This document shows, piece after piece, positions 13,161 to 13,166 of a DNA stretch of 13,166 nt (position 1 is its first letter; each line of letters begins with the position of its first letter). A program made the translations under genes and the position numbers. Source of the DNA: Desulfovibrionaceae bacterium (GTDB lineage: Bacteria > Pseudomonadota > Gammaproteobacteria > Burkholderiales > Burkholderiaceae_C). The stretch is from contig WRJY01000307.1 of assembly GCA_009778355.1 (NCBI GenBank), positions 1 through 13,166 of the forward strand, in the 5' to 3' direction. The notes under the pieces were generated by a model that was given only the letters and a program-made list of their open reading frames with translations, was not told the origin of the DNA and ran no database searches.

Positions 13161-13166
13161 CGCGGC

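Overview
The window looks like chromosomal DNA of a high-GC betaproteobacterium, most likely Burkholderiales, family Comamonadaceae (the Acidovorax/Ottowia/Alicycliphilus neighbourhood). This is an inference. It rests on the strong GC bias at third codon positions, a Bug-type tripartite tricarboxylate receptor (a family greatly expanded in Burkholderiales), the corC-lnt gene order, and GC-rich dispersed palindromes between and inside genes. No rRNA, tRNA, CRISPR array, transposase or prophage gene was seen.

Layout, left to right. 1-610: the start of a leftward vWA/CoxE-type gene cut by the window edge. 660-710: a near-perfect inverted repeat. 710-3474: a leftward, closely packed group of enoyl-CoA hydratase, MmgE/PrpD-family protein and flavin reductase-like protein. 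Facing it is a rightward Bug solute-binding protein (3650-4663), so uptake receptor and acyl-CoA-type catabolic enzymes share one 175-bp control region. 4707-5519: an alpha/beta hydrolase. 5660-6970: a MetY-type sulfhydrylase, divergent from a two-CBS-domain protein (7023-7490), which converges on a second two-CBS-domain protein (7530-7970). 7971-8334: a 364-bp stretch with no convincing gene, holding a REP-like repeat and a possible gene relic.

8335-12934: a leftward run of a large GNAT protein, corC, lnt, fabA and a small GNAT protein of the Gtn/YjdJ type. corC-lnt is a conserved envelope pair. fabA has its own clear sigma70-like promoter, lying across the lnt stop codon.

The most unusual feature is inside lnt. 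The gene carries about 44 in-register copies of a degenerate 7-bp repeat (core 10314-10551) in the loop between predicted membrane helices 6 and 7, adding about 97 low-complexity residues. A second insertion, a REP-type palindrome at 9871-9896, adds about 19 more residues within the catalytic nitrilase domain. Without both, the protein would be about 517 residues, the normal size for Lnt. The catalytic Glu-Lys-Cys triad is intact. Because 7 is not a multiple of 3, gain or loss of single repeat units would switch the reading frame of a lipoprotein-maturation enzyme.

The right end (12935-13166) is non-coding as far as I can see. It holds an AT-rich promoter for the large GNAT gene, a perfect 17-bp palindrome that looks like an operator, and a GC-rich block resembling a dispersed repeat.
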